Shown one piece after another: positions 5,456 to 8,517 of a stretch of 8,517 nucleotides of DNA. The stretch's first letter is position 1; the number at the start of each line of letters is the position of its first letter. The notes beneath the pieces are model-generated. The model had not been told where the DNA came from. It worked only from the letters and a program-made list of their open reading frames with translations, and did not search any database. The DNA is from an uncultured Microbacteriaceae bacterium (GTDB lineage Bacteria; Actinomycetota; Actinomycetes; Actinomycetales; Microbacteriaceae): NCBI GenBank assembly GCA_903907615.1, contig CAIVOR010000130.1:1-8517 (forward strand), given 5' to 3'. A program made the translations under genes and the position numbers.

Positions 5456-6205
5456 TTGGGAACCCCGCTCATCGAGCTGACAAATGTCATCAAAAACTTT
5501 GGCCCGGTCGACGTTCTGAAGGGCGTCAATTTCACCGTCGAAGAAGGAAAAGTTACCGCCCTCGTGGGTGACAACGGCGCCGGAAAGTCGACCCTGATCA
5601 AGGGCCTCTCGGGAGTTCAACCCTTCGACGGCGGCAAGGTCATGTTCCGTGGCGAAGAGGTGAACGTTCGTTCTCCCCGTCAGGCGTCGGCCATGGGTAT
5701 CGAGGTTGTGTATCAGGACCTCGCACTCTGCGAAAACCTCGACATCGTGCAGAACATGTTCTTGGGCCGCGAAGAGAAGTTTGGTGGAACCCTCGACGAG
5801 GCCGCCATGGAATTTGCTGCGCAGAAAGCGCTGCAGTCTCTGTCCGTTCGCACGGTCAAATCCGTGCGTCAGAAGGTGTCGTCACTCTCCGGTGGTCAGC
5901 GCCAGACGGTGGCCATTGCGCGTTCCGTTTTGCGAAACGCCAAGATGGTCATCCTCGATGAGCCCACCGCTGCTCTGGGTGTTGCCCAGACAGAGCAGGT
6001 GCTCAACCTGGTGCGGCGCTTGGCCGACAACGGCATTGCCGTGCTGATCATTAGCCACAACCTTGCTGACGTGTTTGAGGTTGCCGACAACGTCAGCGTT
6101 CTTTACCTGGGCCAGATGGTCGCTCACCTCAAGGTCAAGAACACCAACCGCGACGAAGTGGTGGCCTACATCACCGGTTCCAAGAGCATGACGGGAGTTG
6201 CTTAA
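5456..6205 (+). CDS. xylG: Xylose ABC transporter ATP-binding protein, single cassette
   Basis: Cytoplasmic ATPase subunit of the xylose importer, 249 residues. A single complete nucleotide-binding domain is visible: Walker A GDNGAGKST at 38-46, Q-loop Q87 in VVYQD, signature LSGGQ at 144-148, Walker B MVILDE at 164-169 and H-loop H201 in ISHN. E. coli XylG is a fused two-cassette protein of about 510 residues, so this is the half-length form, seen also in FrcA-like actinobacterial and rhizobial sugar importers. It presumably works as a homodimer. There is no sign of truncation, since the stop is followed 1 nt later by xylH. The start is TTG at 5456, set by AAGGGAG (5443-5449) with a 6-nt spacer; no nearby in-frame ATG competes. 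Substrate is inferred from xylF and xylH. Confidence 0.93.
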   Translation: MGTPLIELTNVIKNFGPVDVLKGVNFTVEEGKVTALVGDNGAGKSTLIKGLSGVQPFDGGKVMFRGEEVNVRSPRQASAMGIEVVYQDLALCENLDIVQNMFLGREEKFGGTLDEAAMEFAAQKALQSLSVRTVKSVRQKVSSLSGGQRQTVAIARSVLRNAKMVILDEPTAALGVAQTEQVLNLVRRLADNGIAVLIISHNLADVFEVADNVSVLYLGQMVAHLKVKNTNRDEVVAYITGSKSMTGVA

Positions 6206-6206
6206 G

Positions 6207-7445
6207 ATGTCCGCCCCTACGCCCATTTCGACCGGCCACGAGGGCACGGTTCGCGACCAATTCCGGTCGTACATTCAACGAGTCCGCGGTGGCGACATGG
6301 GATCACTCCCGGCCATCCTTGCGCTTGTCGTGCTCGCCGCGCTCTTTGCGTCACTGAGTCCCTACTTCCTCACCACAGGAAACATCGCCAACCTCTTCGT
6401 GCAGGCGTCTGAGCTCACCGTTCTCGCGTGTGCCCTCGTCTTTGTTTTGCTCCTTGCGGAGATTGACCTTTCCGCGGGTGTCACGGCGGGTTCCGGCATG
6501 GCCGTCTTCCAGGTGCTCTTCGGCGTGCTCGGGTGGAACTGGATCGTGGCTTTGCTTCTCGCTTTGGCTGCTGGTGCGGTCATCGGTGCGGTTATCGGTT
6601 TCTTCGTTTCGCGTATCGGCGTGCCCTCATTCGTGGTCACGCTGGGCCTCTTCCTCGGCCTGCAGGGCTTCATGCTCCTGCTGCTCGGCGATGGCGGCAT
6701 CTACCGCCTCGAGCAGCCCGAGCTCAAGGCCATCATGAACAGCAACATGCCCGTGTGGGCAGGCTGGGCGATGTTGGCCATTGCCGTGTTCGGCAGTTTC
6801 GGCCTGGGTCTGTCTGACCGCATGCGCAGGACGAAGGTGGGCCTGCCCACGCGTCCGTTCATCATGCTGATCTTCAAGGTGGCGGCAATCGCCATCCTGG
6901 GCGGTCTCGTTGTGCTGCTGCTCAGTGTCAACCGCGGTCAGGCGTTGCTGGCCATCGAGGGCGTGCCCATCGTGATCCCCATCGTGCTCATCATTCTGGT
7001 GGTGGGAACGTTCGTGCTCGACCGCACCGTTTTTGGTCGTTATATTTACGCGGTTGGTGGAAACCCCGAGGCGGCGCGTCGCGCGGGAATCAAGGTCGCC
7101 CAGATTCGTCTGTATGCCTTCATCATCTGTTCCACGCTGGCGGTGGTGTCGGGTCTCCTGCACGCAAGCCGCATTGGGTCGATTGAGTCAACCGCTGGCC
7201 GCACCATTGTGCTCGAGGGTGTTGCCGCCGCTGTGGTGGGTGGCGTGAGCCTCTTTGGTGGCCGAGGCCGCTTGGCTTATGCAGCTGTCGGCGCACTGGT
7301 GATTTCGATCATCGACAACGGCCTGGGTCTCATCGGCCTGCCCGCTGGCGCCAACTTCCTCATCACCGGTGGCGTTCTGGTCGCCGCCGCCACGATTGAC
7401 GCACTCTCGCGTCGTCGTTCCGGCGTCTCGATCATGCGGACGTAG
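6207..7445 (+). CDS. xylH: Xylose ABC transporter permease
   Basis: Integral membrane subunit of the xylose importer, 412 residues (E. coli XylH is about 393), BPD_transp_2 family. A hydrophilic N-terminus of about 32 residues is followed by some 10-12 hydrophobic segments, roughly 33-51, 68-84, 113-134, 140-160, 184-201, 219-240, 252-272, 301-318, 334-352, 356-373 and 380-400. Family motifs seen are VFVLLLAEIDLSAG at 78-91, IGVPSFVVTL at 137-146 and the ATPase-contact loop FGRYIYAVGGNPEAARRAG at 276-294, all matching E. coli XylH closely. The ATG at 6207 is preferred over the in-frame TTG at 6198, because GGGAG (6193-6197) sits 9 nt before the ATG but abuts the TTG. The start is 1 nt after the xylG stop, suggesting coupled translation and matched subunit amounts. 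Confidence 0.94.
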   Translation: MSAPTPISTGHEGTVRDQFRSYIQRVRGGDMGSLPAILALVVLAALFASLSPYFLTTGNIANLFVQASELTVLACALVFVLLLAEIDLSAGVTAGSGMAVFQVLFGVLGWNWIVALLLALAAGAVIGAVIGFFVSRIGVPSFVVTLGLFLGLQGFMLLLLGDGGIYRLEQPELKAIMNSNMPVWAGWAMLAIAVFGSFGLGLSDRMRRTKVGLPTRPFIMLIFKVAAIAILGGLVVLLLSVNRGQALLAIEGVPIVIPIVLIILVVGTFVLDRTVFGRYIYAVGGNPEAARRAGIKVAQIRLYAFIICSTLAVVSGLLHASRIGSIESTAGRTIVLEGVAAAVVGGVSLFGGRGRLAYAAVGALVISIIDNGLGLIGLPAGANFLITGGVLVAAATIDALSRRRSGVSIMRT

Positions 7446-7450
7446 CAACG

Positions 7451-8479
7451 GTGCCACGACAGACCGACTCGTCGTTTGTCACAGTAACCAACGCCCAGGG
7501 CGCGAGCATGACGCTCGCGCCCTTTGGCGCGCGTCTTGTGGATGTGCGCATGCCCGACCGCGACGGGAACCTCGACAGCTGCATCCTCGGATTCGATTCT
7601 GAGCCCGAGTATGTGACGAACGCCGACAACTACATGGGCGCCACGATTGGACGAGTCGCCGGACGCTCGGCAGGCGCCCGTTTCACGGGTGGCGGACTCG
7701 ATCTCACTCTCGAGCCCAACGACAACGGTCACACGCTTCACAGCGGCCCACATGGCTCGCTCGACCGAGTGACCTGGAGCGCCGAGCAGGTGACCGAGTC
7801 GCGCGGAAGCGGAGTGCGTTTTTCGACCGTCAGCCCGGACGGCGCGGGTGGCTATCCGGGAAACCTTCGGGCGACGGCCACGTACCTCCTGAGCGACGAC
7901 AACGAGATCACGTGTGAGATTCGCGCTTCGGCGGATCGCGACACTCCCGTGGCCATGACGCAACACGCGTATTGGAACCTGACGTCGGGGGGACGAGAAT
8001 CCGTTCTCGACGACGAGTTGTGGGTGGCGAGCGACCAGATTTTTGGCATGACCGCGGACCTTGTTGCCACCGGTGTGATGTGGGATGTCGCAGATACCGG
8101 GTTCGATTTTCGAACGGCGCGGGCCATGCGGGAGCGTCTGCCCGAGGGGACGGGAGTCCCGTGGCCCGCGATCGACCACACCTACCTACTTCGCCAGTCA
8201 GGGCAGGGCGGCGTCGAGCCGGTAGCCTCGCTCTTCTCTCCCACGACGGGCAGAAGAATGGACATCATCACGTCGGAGCCTGCGTTGCAGGTGTACCTCG
8301 GCTGCCATCTGACCGGCATCCCCGGTCGCTCCGGCGCCACGTATGGTCCCGGAGACGGGATTTGCTTAGAAACAGTCCGATTCCCCGACTCACCCCTGCT
8401 ACCGAAATTGCCCACCGTCGTCTTGGCGGCAGGCAACGAGTACGTGCACCACATCACCTATCGATTCACGGCAAAATAG
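7451..8479 (+). CDS. galM: Aldose 1-epimerase (mutarotase)
   Basis: Interconverts alpha and beta anomers of aldoses; in this operon the natural substrate would be xylose entering the cell, before XylA. The product has 342 residues, normal for the family, with no signal peptide, so it is probably cytoplasmic. Motifs in order: NAQGASMTLAPFGARL at 14-29, GATIGRVAGR at 63-72 (conserved Arg R72), NDNGHTLHSG at 90-99 (H97), MTQHAYWNL at 169-177 with catalytic acid H172, IDHTYLL at 241-247 (D242), and CLETVRFPDSP at 305-315 with catalytic base E307. The start is GTG at 7451, 5 nt after xylH; its ribosome binding site is weak (only GCGGACG near 7436-7442), so it may depend on coupling to xylH. A start at the ATG 7508 would delete the first beta strand. 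The symbol denotes the family; galactose is not implied. Confidence 0.93.
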   Translation: MPRQTDSSFVTVTNAQGASMTLAPFGARLVDVRMPDRDGNLDSCILGFDSEPEYVTNADNYMGATIGRVAGRSAGARFTGGGLDLTLEPNDNGHTLHSGPHGSLDRVTWSAEQVTESRGSGVRFSTVSPDGAGGYPGNLRATATYLLSDDNEITCEIRASADRDTPVAMTQHAYWNLTSGGRESVLDDELWVASDQIFGMTADLVATGVMWDVADTGFDFRTARAMRERLPEGTGVPWPAIDHTYLLRQSGQGGVEPVASLFSPTTGRRMDIITSEPALQVYLGCHLTGIPGRSGATYGPGDGICLETVRFPDSPLLPKLPTVVLAAGNEYVHHITYRFTAK

Positions 8480-8511
8480 AACCTATCCACGAGACATAAA
8501 AAGGGAAGAAA

Positions 8512-8517
8512 ATGACA
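8512..8517 (+). CDS. Start of a further gene (two codons only)
   Basis: ATG ACA at the right edge is preceded by a strong AAGGGAAG ribosome binding site (8501-8508) with a 3-nt spacer, 32 nt after the epimerase stop and on the same strand. Bases 8480-8511 show no hairpin. This is probably the next gene of the operon. Its product cannot be judged from two codons. Confidence 0.5.

Noticed and set aside
6198..6206. TTG start for xylH overlapping the xylG stop
   Set aside because: The ribosome binding site GGGAG directly abuts this TTG with no spacer but is 9 nt from the ATG at 6207.
7277..8179. Minus-strand open frame of 300 codons opposite the epimerase
   Set aside because: Antisense to a gene with all catalytic residues conserved; its own translation is arginine-rich and low-complexity in character with no motif.
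1..8517. CRISPR arrays, insertion sequences, tRNA or rRNA genes, phage or defence genes
   Set aside because: No direct-repeat array, transposase frame, terminal repeats or RNA gene sequence is visible; apart from the two edge fragments, every gene fits xylose import, catabolism or its regulation.

Overview
The window is a D-xylose uptake and catabolism locus from a high-GC Gram-positive bacterium. I infer Actinomycetota, most likely Microbacteriaceae or a close relative. The basis is high GC (about 60% by eye), heavy use of GTG and TTG starts, actinobacterial-type XylA and XylB sequences, a lipoprotein sugar-binding protein and a one-cassette sugar ABC ATPase. The sequence alone does not fix genus or species.

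Layout. Minus strand, reading leftward from 1321: a ROK-family transcriptional repressor (98-1321), then after 33 nt the first 21 codons of a probable Gfo/Idh/MocA oxidoreductase that runs off the left edge (1-64). A 156-bp divergent control region (1322-1477) follows. Plus strand: xylA, xylose isomerase (1478-2671), and xylB, xylulokinase (2675-4087), 3 nt apart. A 181-bp regulatory gap (4088-4268) holds a second promoter, a strong inverted-repeat operator and two leader hairpins. Then come xylF, the xylose-binding lipoprotein (4269-5306), a 149-bp gap with a 14-bp-stem hairpin, xylG, a one-cassette ATPase (5456-6205), xylH, the permease (6207-7445), and an aldose 1-epimerase (7451-8479). At the right edge a ribosome binding site and two codons of a further gene are visible (8512-8517).

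How it works together (inference from family functions). XylF captures xylose outside the membrane and XylGH imports it. The epimerase speeds interconversion of alpha and beta anomers. XylA makes xylulose and XylB makes xylulose 5-phosphate for the pentose phosphate pathway. The divergent ROK protein is the likely xylose-responsive repressor. Both plus-strand promoter regions carry the same spaced motif, TTGTT-N9-AACA(A/T), overlapping likely promoter elements, and half-sites based on CAACAAATAC. One repressor probably controls both transcription units.

The gene content is a recognisable xylose operon, not a new system. The points worth a second look are regulatory and structural: a ROK repressor whose three zinc-motif cysteines are all replaced, the shared operator and its extra half-site 60 bp upstream, tandem hairpins in the xylF leader, a strong hairpin between xylF and xylG that could set binding-protein to transporter stoichiometry, and the oxidoreductase start at the left edge.
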